Positions 19,449 through 29,950 are shown, counted from the first letter of the stretch. The stretch is 64,000 nt of DNA from Bacteroidota bacterium (GCA_027620655.1 JAQCDS010000006.1:1-64000); one strand, 5' to 3'. The notes: generated by a model from the sequence alone, not told the origin. Translations and numbers: made by a program.

Positions 19449-20915
19449 TTAGTCTTTTTTCTTTTTAGGTGTTCTTTTTGCTTTTAGCTTTTTGGAGGTG
19501 CGTTCGTCCGAACCAGTACCAACCAAACTGTCTCCAGCCTCTCTAATATTTTTGTAGCGTTGCCCAGAGGATTTTAAAATTGTTTTGACTTCTGCTTGTG
19601 CAATTACTGGGAATGTTCTTGAATAAAGTAAGAACAACACAAAGAAGAAACCAATTGTTCCAATAAAAATTCCAATATCTACAAACGTTGGTGAAAACAT
19701 GGTCCACGACGATGGTAAATAGTCTCTGTGCAATGAAGTCACAATAATTACAAAACGTTCAAACCACATACCAATATTTACGACTATCGAAATAAAGAAT
19801 GAAAACATGATGCTTGTTCTTAATTTCTTGAACCACATAAATTGTGGAGAGAATACATTACAAGACATCATGGCCCAATAGGCCCAAGCATAAGGACCTG
19901 TTGCTCTGTTCAAAAATGCGTATTGCTCATATTCTACTCCAGAATACCATGCAATAAATAATTCTGTGATATAGGCTACCCCTACAATTGAACCTGTAAT
20001 CATGATGACAATGTTCATCAATTCAATATGTTGTACAGTAATATAATCTTCCAGGTTACACACTTTCCTCATAATGATAAGCAATGTGTTTACCATAGCA
20101 AATCCAGAGAAAATCGCTCCTGCCACAAAGTAAGGCGGAAAGATAGTTGTATGCCATCCAGGAATTACCGAAGTCGCAAAGTCAAATGATACAATAGTGT
20201 GTACCGAAAGTACAAGTGGAGTTGCCAGTCCTGCAAGTACCAAAGAAACTTCTTCAAAACGTTGCCAATCCTTAGCTCTACCAGACCATCCAAAACTTAA
20301 TAGAGAATAAATTTTCTTTTGAAAAGGACGAACGGCACGGTCACGTATCATTGCAAAATCAGGTAAAAGTCCAGTCCACCAGAATACTAATGAAACGGAA
20401 AGATACGTTGAAATCGCAAATACATCCCACAATAGTGGTGAGTTAAAGTTTACCCAAAGTGAACCAAATTGGTTGGGAATTGGTAGTACCCAATATGCCA
20501 ACCAAGGTCGTCCCATGTGAATAATTGGAAATAATCCTGCTTGAATTACTGAAAATATGGTCATAGCCTCGGCAGATCTGTTAATCGCCATACGCCATTT
20601 TTGTCTAAATAAAAGAAGTACTGCAGAAATAAGTGTTCCAGCATGACCAATACCTACCCACCATACAAAGTTGGTGATATCCCATGCCCAACCTACGGTT
20701 TTATTTAATCCCCAAGTTCCTATTCCTGTAGATATTGTATAAATCATACATCCAAGACCCCAACCAAAAGCGGCTAGAGCTATGGAGAATACAATCCACC
20801 ACTGCTTATTTGCTTTTCCTTCTACAGGTGCAACTACATCAAGAGTGACATCGTGGTATGATTTTTCACCAGTTACGAGTGGTCTTCTTATCGGTGCTTC
20901 GTAATGAGACGCCAT
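19449..20915 (-). CDS. actC: Alternative complex III subunit ActC (NrfD/PsrC family, quinol-binding)
   Basis: 488 residues from an ATG, with ten membrane helices. Family landmarks include GHAGTLISAVLLLFRQKWR (conserved His of the quinol pocket), RPWLAYW, VLSVHTIVSFDFA and GMWFERFVIIVTSLHRDYLPSSW. ActC oxidises menaquinol at the periplasmic face and passes electrons to the iron-sulfur clusters of ActB. The C-terminus is a basic, lysine-rich tail of about 30 residues (KKLKAKRTPKKKKD), likely cytoplasmic. It lies 24 bases after actB. Confidence 0.96.
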   Translation of the reverse strand: MASHYEAPIRRPLVTGEKSYHDVTLDVVAPVEGKANKQWWIVFSIALAAFGWGLGCMIYTISTGIGTWGLNKTVGWAWDITNFVWWVGIGHAGTLISAVLLLFRQKWRMAINRSAEAMTIFSVIQAGLFPIIHMGRPWLAYWVLPIPNQFGSLWVNFNSPLLWDVFAISTYLSVSLVFWWTGLLPDFAMIRDRAVRPFQKKIYSLLSFGWSGRAKDWQRFEEVSLVLAGLATPLVLSVHTIVSFDFATSVIPGWHTTIFPPYFVAGAIFSGFAMVNTLLIIMRKVCNLEDYITVQHIELMNIVIMITGSIVGVAYITELFIAWYSGVEYEQYAFLNRATGPYAWAYWAMMSCNVFSPQFMWFKKLRTSIMFSFFISIVVNIGMWFERFVIIVTSLHRDYLPSSWTMFSPTFVDIGIFIGTIGFFFVLFLLYSRTFPVIAQAEVKTILKSSGQRYKNIREAGDSLVGTGSDERTSKKLKAKRTPKKKKD

Positions 20916-20939
20916 AGTTTAATTTTATTTCTTTGTTAG

Positions 20940-23900
20940 TTATGCTTCTTTTGTATTTCTTACTTTAACTTGATAGACCACATTTGGTTTTGTACCAACA
21001 TGCTCCAATAGGTGATAAGCACGCTCATCATCTTTAAGTTTTGTAACATCATCTTTTTTATTGTTGATATCGCCAAAAACAATTGCGCCGCTATCACAAG
21101 CCGATGAACAAGCTGTTTTGAACTCATTCACATCTACAGGTCTACCGTCACGCTTGGCATCCAAAATGGTTTTCTGTGTCATTTGAATACACATCGAACA
21201 TTTTTCCATAACCCCTCTAGAACGTACCGTTACATCTGGATTAATAACCATGCGCCCTAAGTCGTTATTCATATGGTAATCAAACTCATCGTTACCATTA
21301 TAAAGGAACCAGTTGAATCGGCGTACTTTATAAGGACAGTTATTTGCGCAATAGCGTGTCCCTACACAACGGTTGTATGCCATATGGTTTTGACCTTGTC
21401 TTCCATGCGAACTAGCCGCAACTGGACAAACAGTTTCACATGGTGCATGATTACAGTGCTGACACATGATGGGTTGAAAAGCCACTTGAGGATTTTCAGA
21501 TGGCGATTCCATTTCGCCAAAAGTACTTAATGAACTTCCTAATCCTTTAATTCCATCTTTGGTCTCATTGTCCCCCTCAAAAGTTTCATCTGAAGAATAG
21601 TAGCGGTCAATTCGCAACCAATGCATATCACGACTTCTTCTGATTTCTTCTTTTCCAACTACTGGAACATTGTTTTCGGCGTGACATGCAATTACACAGG
21701 CACCACAACCTGTACAAGAATTTAAATCGATAGAAAGATTGAAGTGATGCCCAATGGAGCGATCAAACTCATCCCAAAGATCAACATCTGGAGAACTCAC
21801 TGGGGTTTCAATATGATTTAAAGAAACAACAGGTGTTGGATTCCAATGCTCAGCATCTTTTGTATTGAAAATTTCTAAGGTGGTTTCTTTAATAATGTCT
21901 CCACGTCCCATCAATGTATTGTGCAATTGCACACATGCAAATTCATGTTTACCACCAACTGCTTCTATTGAAACGGATTGTGTTGAGTCAAAATTTTGAT
22001 AAAGTGGATAAGCATTTACACCTGTTTGCATTTCTTCTTTTAGTCCTGCACTTCGGCCATACCCAAAAGATAAACCTACTGTCCCTCGCGCTTGCCCTGG
22101 TTGAATAATCACTGGTGCTTTTACAGTGGCTCCATTTACAGTTACATTGGCGTAGGTTCCATTTAGGCCACCAGTAGCATCATGACTGCTTTCTTTAAAG
22201 AAATTACTTGCTTCTAAATGTAATCCTAATTCTTTAGCATCTGCTTCAGAAACAGTAAGATAATTATCCCAAGTTGTTCTTGTTAATGGATCTGGAAATT
22301 CTTGTAGCCAAGGGTTATTGGCCTGTTGTCCGTCACCCATTCCTGTTTTAGGATAAAGTGTTAATTCAAAGTCCGAAGATTTCGCTTGCGCTAAATTCTT
22401 TACAGCATCGCCTATGGCAATAGTTGTATGAGCCGATGATGTTGTGTCAAGTGTTACAGATTTTGAAGCTGTAAATACACCATCATGAAGTGCATCATTG
22501 AAAGAAGCACCGCCTAAAATATTTGAGTTCCAATATGATTTTAGATAATCATGATATGTACTTGTATTTCCATTAAGTGTCAAAAGTACATCTTGAAATT
22601 GTTTGGTGTCAAATAATGGTCGAATTGTAGGTTGAACTAATCCATAATGTCCAGATTTTGTTTCCAAATCACCCCAAGATTCTAAGTAATGCGGCGCTGC
22701 TGCTACATATTCAGAAACAGATGCTGTTTCATCATTTTTCATAGAAAAAACAACTGAAAGATTTGTCTTTTTTAGTCCTTCTACAAAGGCTGTTGCATTT
22801 GGTAAAGTATATGCTGGGTTTACTCCAGTCATGAGTACTGCACCAACTTTTCCTGCGTTCATATCAGCTACAAGTTTTGTAACTGCAGCATCGTTACCTT
22901 GACGGGTTAAAATTGTTGTTTTTGGATCAAATGCTTTACTGTTTAAAAATGCATTGATTTCTAAAACCAAACTCTGAGCATCAACATCTTGAATTCCTGT
23001 AAGAACAACACCATTCGATCCTGCTTTTAGCAATTCTCTTGCTGCGGCATCTACCGCAGATTCAATATTTGCTGGTAAAGTAACATTTACAGATGTTCCT
23101 GTAAGTTTTCCATAAAGTCTTGCTAGTGCACGCTTTTGCTGAGATGGTTTTAATGGAACACGTTTGTCGGCATTAGCTCCAGAAAGTGTCATGTTTGATT
23201 CAAATTGAATATGACGTGACATGGTTCCATTTTTTGGAACACGTCCTTTGGCATAAGCAGCATCAAATCCTCCACCTTGCCAGTCGCCAAGGAAATCTGC
23301 ACCTATAGAAACAATTGTTTTTGCTTTTTCAAAATCATAATTTGCAAGTCCTCTACGGCCATACTTAGCTTGATAGGCATCTGCTGCTGCAGATTCTGAA
23401 ATGGCATCATAAACTACATGAGTAACATTCTCGTAGTTGTCTTGAAATTCTGAAATCAATTTTGAAGTACTCGGACTCGCAAAAGTTTGAGTCAACAACA
23501 CTACTTGTTTTTCTGAACCTTTTAGAGCTTCAAGTTTTTCTCCTACTTCTTTATAGAAAGCGTCCCAAGTCATGGCTTTACCTGCTTTGGTAGGCCCAGC
23601 AACACGCTGATTATCATACAAATCTAGAACAGAAGCTTGCACTCTTGCATTGATACTCCCATTAGCTTTAGCTAATGAATTGGATTCCACTTTTATTGGT
23701 CTTCCTTCTCTAGTTTTAACCAATAAGCTTGCAAAATCGTATCCGTTTGAGATTGCTGTTGCATAGTAGTTTGCAACGCCTGGAATAATTTGTTCTGGCT
23801 GAACAACATACGGAATGGACTTTATTACAGGTCCTTCACAAGCCGCCAAAGAAGCTGCGGCTGTGCTGAATCCAACGTATTTTAAGAAATCACGACGCGT

Positions 23901-24053
23901 TGTTTCTGAAGATTCCAATGTGGATTTATCTCCCAAAAACTCATCCACAGGAATTTCTTGAACAAACTCCTTGTGTTTTAGCGTCTCAACAGCAGAGCTT
24001 TGGCTCGGATTTAGCTCCTCAACACTTTTCCAGTATTTCTTGTTTGATGACAT
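20940..24053 (-). CDS. actB: Alternative complex III subunit ActB (molybdopterin-oxidoreductase-like plus iron-sulfur domain)
   Basis: 1037 residues from an ATG. A Tat-type motif, TTRRDFLKYVG at 51-61, is followed by a hydrophobic segment ending in AAC, a possible lipidation site. The first ~700 residues resemble a molybdopterin oxidoreductase that in ACIII carries no molybdenum. The C-terminal part is a four-cluster ferredoxin-like domain: CTGCGACVIACHAENN, CQHCNHAPCETVCP, CVGTRYCANNCPY and CSMCIQM with a later CSSAC. It relays electrons from the ActC quinol site to the hemes of ActA/ActE. It lies 34 bases after actA. Confidence 0.96.
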   Translation of the reverse strand: MSSNKKYWKSVEELNPSQSSAVETLKHKEFVQEIPVDEFLGDKSTLESSETTRRDFLKYVGFSTAAASLAACEGPVIKSIPYVVQPEQIIPGVANYYATAISNGYDFASLLVKTREGRPIKVESNSLAKANGSINARVQASVLDLYDNQRVAGPTKAGKAMTWDAFYKEVGEKLEALKGSEKQVVLLTQTFASPSTSKLISEFQDNYENVTHVVYDAISESAAADAYQAKYGRRGLANYDFEKAKTIVSIGADFLGDWQGGGFDAAYAKGRVPKNGTMSRHIQFESNMTLSGANADKRVPLKPSQQKRALARLYGKLTGTSVNVTLPANIESAVDAAARELLKAGSNGVVLTGIQDVDAQSLVLEINAFLNSKAFDPKTTILTRQGNDAAVTKLVADMNAGKVGAVLMTGVNPAYTLPNATAFVEGLKKTNLSVVFSMKNDETASVSEYVAAAPHYLESWGDLETKSGHYGLVQPTIRPLFDTKQFQDVLLTLNGNTSTYHDYLKSYWNSNILGGASFNDALHDGVFTASKSVTLDTTSSAHTTIAIGDAVKNLAQAKSSDFELTLYPKTGMGDGQQANNPWLQEFPDPLTRTTWDNYLTVSEADAKELGLHLEASNFFKESSHDATGGLNGTYANVTVNGATVKAPVIIQPGQARGTVGLSFGYGRSAGLKEEMQTGVNAYPLYQNFDSTQSVSIEAVGGKHEFACVQLHNTLMGRGDIIKETTLEIFNTKDAEHWNPTPVVSLNHIETPVSSPDVDLWDEFDRSIGHHFNLSIDLNSCTGCGACVIACHAENNVPVVGKEEIRRSRDMHWLRIDRYYSSDETFEGDNETKDGIKGLGSSLSTFGEMESPSENPQVAFQPIMCQHCNHAPCETVCPVAASSHGRQGQNHMAYNRCVGTRYCANNCPYKVRRFNWFLYNGNDEFDYHMNNDLGRMVINPDVTVRSRGVMEKCSMCIQMTQKTILDAKRDGRPVDVNEFKTACSSACDSGAIVFGDINNKKDDVTKLKDDERAYHLLEHVGTKPNVVYQVKVRNTKEA

Positions 24054-24087
24054 ATATTATAGTGTTACTTAAGTCTTTTAATAATTT

Positions 24088-25422
24088 TTAATAATGGCAT
24101 TTTCCACATTCCAATCCTCCCATTTGGGCGGCTGTAAGCTGTTCTACTCCATATTTTTTTGAAAGTGCTTCATGAATTTTCTCATAATAGCCATTGTCTT
24201 TTACTTTCACATTTGTTTCTCTATGACAATTGATACACCACCCCATTGTAAGCGGTGAATATTGATACATAATCTCCATCTCCTCCACTGGTCCATGACA
24301 TGTTTGACACTCTAAACCTGCAACAGAAACATGCTGCGAGTGGTTGAAATATGCAAAGTCAGGAAGATTATGAATTCTAACCCATTTTACGGGTTTTGTT
24401 TTTCCTGTATACTTTTGCTCAGCATCATCCCATCCTACAGCATCGTACAGTTTTTGGATTTCTCCATCATAGAATTCTTTGCTGTATTCTTCAGTTGCAG
24501 TTGATGGTGCAACTTCATAAATCGATTTATGACAATTCATACAAACATTTAGAGACGGAATTCCAGAATGTTTACTCACTCGAGCAGAGGAATGACAGTA
24601 TTTACAATCAATACCATTGTCGCCTGCATGAATTTTATGTGAATAGTGTATCGGTTGAATCGGCTCATATCCTTGATCAACTCCAACTTGCATAAAGTAT
24701 CCATAAACAAAATATGCGCTCGAAAGCAAAAAGAAAATTGCTGTCGCCAACAATAAAAATTGATTCTTTAAAAATGCTTTCCACAGCGATGGTCGCTTTA
24801 CAGCTTCTTGAATTTCTACTTCATTTGCTTCAGCAAAACGTCTTAGTGTTTTATTTACTAAGAATAGCCCTAGAGCAAGAAGTGCAAAAAGAATGGCTAA
24901 TGCACCAAGAATAATATCTTTAGAAAGTCCTCCTTCAGTGCTTGTAGGTGCTTGAGTCGTTACCGTTGCTACAGCTGGAGCGGCTTTGTCTTGTGCAGTG
25001 TATGCAAGTATGTTTGAAATGTCTTGGTCTGAAAGCTGTGGAAAAGCTGTCATTGCAGCTCCATTGTACTCCTTGTAAATCTTGTTGGCATAGGCATCAC
25101 CAGATTTAATTACAGCAGCACTGTTTCGTATCCAGGCATTGAGCCAGTCACGGTCAAGGCCTTCATCTTCGCTCAATCGAGTTTCAACATAGCGAAGTGC
25201 CGGTCCTGTCATTTTTTTGTCCAGTTGATGACACGCAGCACAATTAGCATTAAAAAGCGATTTCCCTTTTGTGGGGTCTGCTTCTTGAGCCTGTAAAGGT
25301 GTGCAAAAAATTGAAAAAAATACAAGACTCAAAAAGATGAGTTTCTGGAGGGGCTGAAGGTTGTTTACCTGCTTCATATCAACGTTTGGAGTGGTTTCTA
25401 AACTTTGGCGCAATTTTTTCAT
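24088..25422 (-). CDS. actA: Alternative complex III subunit ActA, multiheme cytochrome c with fused N-terminal monoheme domain
   Basis: 444 residues from the ATG at 25422. An ATG at 25377 would give a shorter and more typical signal peptide (MKQVNNLQPLQKLIFLSLVF), so the true start may be there. Six heme-c sites are visible: CAACH in an N-terminal class I cytochrome domain, then CKYCH, CMNCH, CQTCH, CINCH and a terminal CGKCH. Two membrane helices (near 175 and 220) separate the two parts. ActA of Rhodothermus is pentaheme, so the first domain looks like a fused cytochrome c. It is the first gene of the act-cox operon, with a TATTTTTG box 36 bases upstream. Confidence 0.94.
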   Translation of the reverse strand: MKKLRQSLETTPNVDMKQVNNLQPLQKLIFLSLVFFSIFCTPLQAQEADPTKGKSLFNANCAACHQLDKKMTGPALRYVETRLSEDEGLDRDWLNAWIRNSAAVIKSGDAYANKIYKEYNGAAMTAFPQLSDQDISNILAYTAQDKAAPAVATVTTQAPTSTEGGLSKDIILGALAILFALLALGLFLVNKTLRRFAEANEVEIQEAVKRPSLWKAFLKNQFLLLATAIFFLLSSAYFVYGYFMQVGVDQGYEPIQPIHYSHKIHAGDNGIDCKYCHSSARVSKHSGIPSLNVCMNCHKSIYEVAPSTATEEYSKEFYDGEIQKLYDAVGWDDAEQKYTGKTKPVKWVRIHNLPDFAYFNHSQHVSVAGLECQTCHGPVEEMEIMYQYSPLTMGWCINCHRETNVKVKDNGYYEKIHEALSKKYGVEQLTAAQMGGLECGKCHY

Positions 25423-25458
25423 GCAATAAGATCAAAAATCTATTAACAAAAATTTATG

Positions 25459-25466
25459 CAAAAATA
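25459..25466 (-). promoter_or_regulatory. Candidate -7 promoter element of the act-cox operon
   Basis: Minus strand TATTTTTG (TAnnTTTG), 36 bases upstream of the first actA ATG. I see no good TTTG at the -33 distance. Confidence 0.45.
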
Positions 25467-25541
25467 AGACATACGGACGATTATTAAAATGATAGATTAT
25501 GCTAAATTTTAATTTATATTCATTCTAAATAATATTCAATT

Positions 25542-25570
25542 TTTGTTTTAATTTTAATCATTTACATTTG
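25542..25570 (+). promoter_or_regulatory. Promoter of the SPOR-domain gene
   Basis: TTTG at 25542-25545, a 17-base spacer, and TACATTTG at 25563-25570, ending 18 bases before the ATG. This is a full match to the Bacteroidota -33/-7 consensus. Confidence 0.75.
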
Positions 25571-25588
25571 TAAAATCAACAGTGAAAT

Positions 25589-25960
25589 ATGAAACGTTAT
25601 TTATATAAGTTATTTTTTATAACTACTTTATTTTCAACACCTTTATTTGCACAAGAGGGAATTGTAAAGATTCAAAAAAGTGAAGCGCTAAATCGCTTAC
25701 TGGCTTTAAAAAAGGAAGTCAATAATTCTAAAAATTATATAAAAATTCAAATTTACAGTGGCCCAAGGTCTGGCGCAGAGCATGCTTTGGCCTCTTTTCG
25801 GTCTGATTTTGCAGGGTACAGTTCGGAAATGAAATACGAGACTCCAAACTATAAAATATGGATCGGTAATTTCAGGACTAAAATAGAAGCTGACCGTGCA
25901 TTAAAAGTTGTTAAAAAAGAATATCCAAATGCGTTCCCTTTCACTCCAAAACAAAATTAA
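25589..25960 (+). CDS. SPOR-domain periplasmic protein
   Basis: 123 residues from an ATG. A signal peptide (MKRYLYKLFFITTLFSTPLFAQ) is followed by about 25 residues of linker and a single SPOR domain: IKIQIYSGPRSGAEHALASF, then YKIWIGNFRTKIEADRALKVVKKEYPNAF is the second half of the repeat (given here as YKIWIGNF and ADRALKVVKKEYPNAF). SPOR domains bind denuded peptidoglycan glycan strands, typically at the division septum. Here the whole mature protein is little more than the domain, so it is a periplasmic peptidoglycan-binding protein of unknown specific role. It has its own promoter and terminator, faces infB, and diverges from actA. Confidence 0.88.
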   Translation: MKRYLYKLFFITTLFSTPLFAQEGIVKIQKSEALNRLLALKKEVNNSKNYIKIQIYSGPRSGAEHALASFRSDFAGYSSEMKYETPNYKIWIGNFRTKIEADRALKVVKKEYPNAFPFTPKQN

Positions 25961-25973
25961 GTTTTAAGAATTT

Positions 25974-25999
25974 GAAATTGTTGACCTACAATTTCTTTT
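25974..25999 (+). terminator. Intrinsic terminator of the SPOR gene, overlapping the end of infB
   Basis: An 8-bp stem GAAATTGT / ACAATTTC with a 6-nt loop is followed by TTTTT on the plus strand. Its loop and descending arm contain the infB stop codon (25986-25988) and last codons on the other strand. Confidence 0.75.
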
Positions 26000-28628
26000 T
26001 AACAGCAACTTCTTGAAACGCTTCAAACACATCTCCTAGTTGAATGTCGTTGTAGTTTTTAATTTGCATTCCACAATCATAACCTTTTGACACTTCTTTT
26101 GCATCATCTTTAAAACGTTTTAATGATGCTAATTCACCTGTGTAAATTACAACACCTTCTCTAATGATACGAATTTTGGAATTTCTAAAGATTTTACCAT
26201 TGGTAACCATACATCCAGCAATTGTTCCAATTTTTGAGATTTTAAATGTTTCTCTAATTTCTGCTGAGCCTGTAATTTCTTCTTTAAATTCAGGAGATAA
26301 CATACCTTCCATGGCGTCTTTCAAATCATTTATAGCGTCATAAATAATAGAGTACATTCGGATGTCAATTTCTTCTTTTTCGGCAATTTGTCGAGCGTTA
26401 CCCATTGGTCGAACATTAAATCCGATAATTATGGCGTCTGAAGCTGAGGCTAAGAGCACGTCACTTTCAGTAATTGCTCCTACTGCTTTGTGTATGATAT
26501 TAACTTGAATTTCTTCTGTGGATAATTTTTGGAAAGAATCTGTAAGTGCTTCAACAGAACCATCTACATCTCCTTTTAAAATAATGTTCAATTCTTTAAA
26601 ATCACCAAGTGCAATACGTCTTCCAATTTCATCTAATGTAATATGTCGTTGAGTACGTACTGATTGTTCACGTTGTAATTGTGTGCGTTTTGCAGCAATT
26701 TGCTTGGCTTCTCTTTCGTCTTTAAAGACATTGAATTTGTCCCCTGCTTGTGGGGCACCATCCAAGCCAAGTATAGAGATTGGTGTAGAGGGGCCAGCTT
26801 CGCTGACTTCATGTCCTCGTTCATCTTGCATGGCTTTGATTTTTCCACTATTTTTCCCTGCAAGGACATAATCTCCAATGCGTAATGTTCCTGCTTGTAC
26901 TAAAACTGTTGAAACATAACCTCGCCCTTTATCCAAAAAGGCTTCAACTATGGTTCCAACGGCAGCTTTATTTGGATTTGCTTTAAGTTCTAATAATTCT
27001 GCTTCAAGAAGTACTTTTTCTAATAATTCTTGTACACCGTCTCCATTTTTTGCAGAGATGTCATGAGATTGAATTTTTCCACCCCAATCTTCAACCATAA
27101 GGTTCATGTTGGCAAGTCCTTCTTTTATTTTATCTGGATTTGAAGTTGGTAAATCAACTTTATTTATTGCAAAAACTATAGGAACACCAGCGGCTTGAGC
27201 ATGTGAAATTGCTTCTTTCGTTTGTGGCTTAATATTATCGTCTGCGGCAATAACAATAATGGCAATATCTGTAACTTGAGCACCTCTTGCACGCATTGCA
27301 GTAAAGGCCTCGTGACCAGGTGTGTCTAAAAATGCGATCTTTTGTCCAGAGGCTAATGTTACTCCATAGGCACCAATATGCTGTGTAATGCCTCCAGATT
27401 CTCCAGCAATTACATTTTCTTCTCTGATATAATCGAGTAGTGATGTTTTACCATGATCTACATGTCCCATTACTGTAACAATTGGAGCACGTCCTAGTAA
27501 ATCTTCCTTCTTATCTTCTACCTCTTCAATAATTTCATCTATATCTGCGGTTACAAAATCAACCGTATAACCAAATTCTTCTGCAACAATTGATAGGGTT
27601 TCTGCATCAAGTCTTTGATTCATTGTAACCATCATTCCTAATGACATACAAGCAGATATAATTTCTGTAACTGAAACGTCCATCATGGTTGCAACTTCAT
27701 TAGCGGTTACAAATTCGGTAACTTTTAGTGTTTTGCTTTCTATTGCTTGTTGCTCTAAATCTTTTTCTGTTTGCTGACGGTGTTGGTCACGCTTATCTCT
27801 TCTGTATTTTGCGCCTTTCCCTTTGGACGATTTCCCTTGAAGTTTTTCTAGTGTTTCTCGCACTTGTTTTTGAACTTCTTCTGCTGTTGGCTCAACTTTT
27901 TGAACACTAGGTTTTTGATTTCTTCCTTTATTTAAACGAGGTTTTTGGTCTTGATTTCCTCCATCAACTTTACTAATTCTTTTACGTTTTTTCCTCGAAT
28001 CTGAAGTTCCAGACTTATCAGATTCTTTTGTTGATGAAGCGTTTTTTGGTTTTTTAAATTGAGATAAATCAATTGTTTGACCTGTTGATTTTGGGCCTGA
28101 TAATTTTGCGTATTGGGTTTCTACTTTTCCAGATTCTACATCCCCTTTTGAAGTCTCCTTAGCAGGCTCTTCATTGGTTGGTTTTGGCGGAGACTTTTCA
28201 ACTTTCTTTGCTTCATCTTTTTTTGGTTTCTCTTCCGCTTTTGGCACTTCGGGTTTTGGTTTTGGCTCAGATTTAGGTTTTACTGGGCTTAAATCAATTT
28301 TCCCAACTTTTTTTGGCCCTTCAAAAGTCGTTTTAGCTTTGATTACTTTTTTAGCCTCTTCTTCTTTTTTTCGAGCTTCCTCTTCTTCTCTTTGCAAACG
28401 TAAAGCTTCTTTTTCTTTTTGCTTTGCTTGACCAACTTCTTTGGAGGCAACTTTTTTGCTGGCATCAGTTTGAAACTCCCCTGAAAGTAATTCGTATACT
28501 TCAGCAGAAATTTTAGTTGTTGGTCGTTTTTCAATTTCAATGTTTTTTGACTCCAAAAAGTCAATAGCACGATCCATTGAAATGTTCAACTCCCTCAATA
28601 CTTTACTTAATCTAATGATATCAGCCAT
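25986..28628 (-). CDS. infB: Translation initiation factor IF-2
   Basis: 880 residues from an ATG. IF-2 is the GTPase that places initiator tRNA on the 30S subunit and promotes subunit joining. It has an N-terminal IF2_N module ([21 protein letters not shown]), a long Lys/Glu/Pro-rich linker to about residue 285, a second IF2_N module, then the G domain with [12 protein letters not shown] (G1), [11 protein letters not shown] (G2), [15 protein letters not shown] (G3) and NKVD (G4), followed by domains II-IV. It is the last gene of rimP-nusA-infB, 74 bases after nusA. The linker is low-complexity, so other-frame open frames there are artefacts. Confidence 0.97.
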   Translation of the reverse strand: MADIIRLSKVLRELNISMDRAIDFLESKNIEIEKRPTTKISAEVYELLSGEFQTDASKKVASKEVGQAKQKEKEALRLQREEEEARKKEEEAKKVIKAKTTFEGPKKVGKIDLSPVKPKSEPKPKPEVPKAEEKPKKDEAKKVEKSPPKPTNEEPAKETSKGDVESGKVETQYAKLSGPKSTGQTIDLSQFKKPKNASSTKESDKSGTSDSRKKRKRISKVDGGNQDQKPRLNKGRNQKPSVQKVEPTAEEVQKQVRETLEKLQGKSSKGKGAKYRRDKRDQHRQQTEKDLEQQAIESKTLKVTEFVTANEVATMMDVSVTEIISACMSLGMMVTMNQRLDAETLSIVAEEFGYTVDFVTADIDEIIEEVEDKKEDLLGRAPIVTVMGHVDHGKTSLLDYIREENVIAGESGGITQHIGAYGVTLASGQKIAFLDTPGHEAFTAMRARGAQVTDIAIIVIAADDNIKPQTKEAISHAQAAGVPIVFAINKVDLPTSNPDKIKEGLANMNLMVEDWGGKIQSHDISAKNGDGVQELLEKVLLEAELLELKANPNKAAVGTIVEAFLDKGRGYVSTVLVQAGTLRIGDYVLAGKNSGKIKAMQDERGHEVSEAGPSTPISILGLDGAPQAGDKFNVFKDEREAKQIAAKRTQLQREQSVRTQRHITLDEIGRRIALGDFKELNIILKGDVDGSVEALTDSFQKLSTEEIQVNIIHKAVGAITESDVLLASASDAIIIGFNVRPMGNARQIAEKEEIDIRMYSIIYDAINDLKDAMEGMLSPEFKEEITGSAEIRETFKISKIGTIAGCMVTNGKIFRNSKIRIIREGVVIYTGELASLKRFKDDAKEVSKGYDCGMQIKNYNDIQLGDVFEAFQEVAVKKKL

Positions 28629-28702
28629 AAATTGCCTTCGTTATTTTTTTCTATAAAATTTGGCGCAGATGATGTAATCTGGGTGCCAATATAATTAAAA
28701 TT

Positions 28703-29935
28703 TTAATCTTCGAATTCTTCTTTTAAAATTCGAATCACATCGTCTATTGTTTCTTCTTCTAAATCTGTACGCTTTACAAGGTCTTTGACATCTTGTTCCA
28801 AAACACTTTTGGCAGTATCCAAACCTGCTTTTGCAAATTCATCAATAATCCACGCTTCGATTTCATCAGAAAATTCTGAAAGCTCAACATCTTCTTCAAC
28901 ACCTTCTCTAAAGACATCTATTTCGTAGCCCGTAAGGCGTCCTGCAAGACGGATATTGTGGCCTCCGCGGCCAATTGCTTTACTAACTTCTTCTGGTTTG
29001 AGAATTACCTCTGCGCGTTTGTTTTCTTCGTCAATTTTTATAGAGGTAACACGTGCAGGACTCAGAGCTCTGGTAATATATAACTGCAAATTGTTTGTAT
29101 AATTTATCACATCTATGTTTTCATTGCCTAATTCTCTAACAATACCATGAATTCGTGATCCTTTCATTCCAACACAGGCACCAACAGGGTCAATTCTGTC
29201 GTCGTAAGAGTCCACAGCAACTTTTGCTTTTTCGCCAGGGATTCTAACCACATTTTTAACAGAAATAAGCCCATCAAATACTTCTGGAATTTCTTGTTCA
29301 AATAATTTTTCCAAAAATGCTGGTGCTGTTCTTGACAAAACAATGTTTGGTTTGTTACCTTTCAGCTCTACACTTTCAATAATTCCACGTACGTTTTCTC
29401 CTTTTCTGAAAAAATCTGATGGAATTTGCTTGTCTTTTGGTAAAATTAATTCGTTGCCTTCATCATCCAATAAAATTACTGCACGATGGCGAATATGGTG
29501 CACCTCAGCAGTATATATTTCTCCTTCAAGATCCTTGAATTGCTTGTAGATATTGGTGTTGTCGTGCTCTTGGATTTTGGAAATTAAGTTTTGACGTAAT
29601 GCCAAAATTGATCGTCTTCCCAAATCAAATAGCTTTACTTCTTCCGAAACATCTTCACCTACTTCAAAATCAGGTTCAATTTTCTGTGCTTCACTTAATG
29701 AAATTTCTTGGTTTTCATTTTCAACCTCGCCATCTGCAACAACAATTCTATTGCGCCATATTTCCAAATCTCCTTTGTCGGGATTAATAATGATATCGAA
29801 GTTGTCATCGTCTCCAAATTTCTTTTTTAAGGCATTTCTAAAAACATCCTCTAAAATGGCCATAAGGGTCACACGGTCTATGAGTTTATCATCTTTAAAC
29901 TCCGAAAACGAATCGATTAATGCTAAATTTTCCAT
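28703..29935 (-). CDS. nusA: Transcription termination/antitermination factor NusA
   Basis: 410 residues from an ATG. NusA binds RNA polymerase and RNA to modulate pausing, termination and antitermination. It has the N-terminal polymerase-binding domain (1-~130, with FKDDKLIDRVTLMAILEDVF), an S1 domain (GEIYTAEVHHIRHRAVI), and two KH domains (DPVGACVGMKGSRIHGIVREL and SKAIGRGGHNIRLAGRLTG). The short acidic C-terminus lacks the AR repeats of E. coli NusA, as in most non-proteobacteria. It starts 15 bases after rimP. A terminator-like hairpin lies in the leader of this operon, where NusA could act on its own expression. Confidence 0.97.
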   Translation of the reverse strand: MENLALIDSFSEFKDDKLIDRVTLMAILEDVFRNALKKKFGDDDNFDIIINPDKGDLEIWRNRIVVADGEVENENQEISLSEAQKIEPDFEVGEDVSEEVKLFDLGRRSILALRQNLISKIQEHDNTNIYKQFKDLEGEIYTAEVHHIRHRAVILLDDEGNELILPKDKQIPSDFFRKGENVRGIIESVELKGNKPNIVLSRTAPAFLEKLFEQEIPEVFDGLISVKNVVRIPGEKAKVAVDSYDDRIDPVGACVGMKGSRIHGIVRELGNENIDVINYTNNLQLYITRALSPARVTSIKIDEENKRAEVILKPEEVSKAIGRGGHNIRLAGRLTGYEIDVFREGVEEDVELSEFSDEIEAWIIDEFAKAGLDTAKSVLEQDVKDLVKRTDLEEETIDDVIRILKEEFED

Positions 29936-29950
29936 AATATAGTTCTTCTC

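Noticed and set aside
20940-24053. ActB as a true molybdenum oxidoreductase
   Set aside because: Its place between actA and actC and the four-cluster C-terminus identify the complex III subunit, whose molybdopterin-like domain carries no molybdenum in known complexes.
28343-28570. 75-codon Lys-rich minus-strand frame inside infB
   Set aside because: It is an out-of-frame reading of the Lys/Glu-rich IF-2 linker, a low-complexity artefact.
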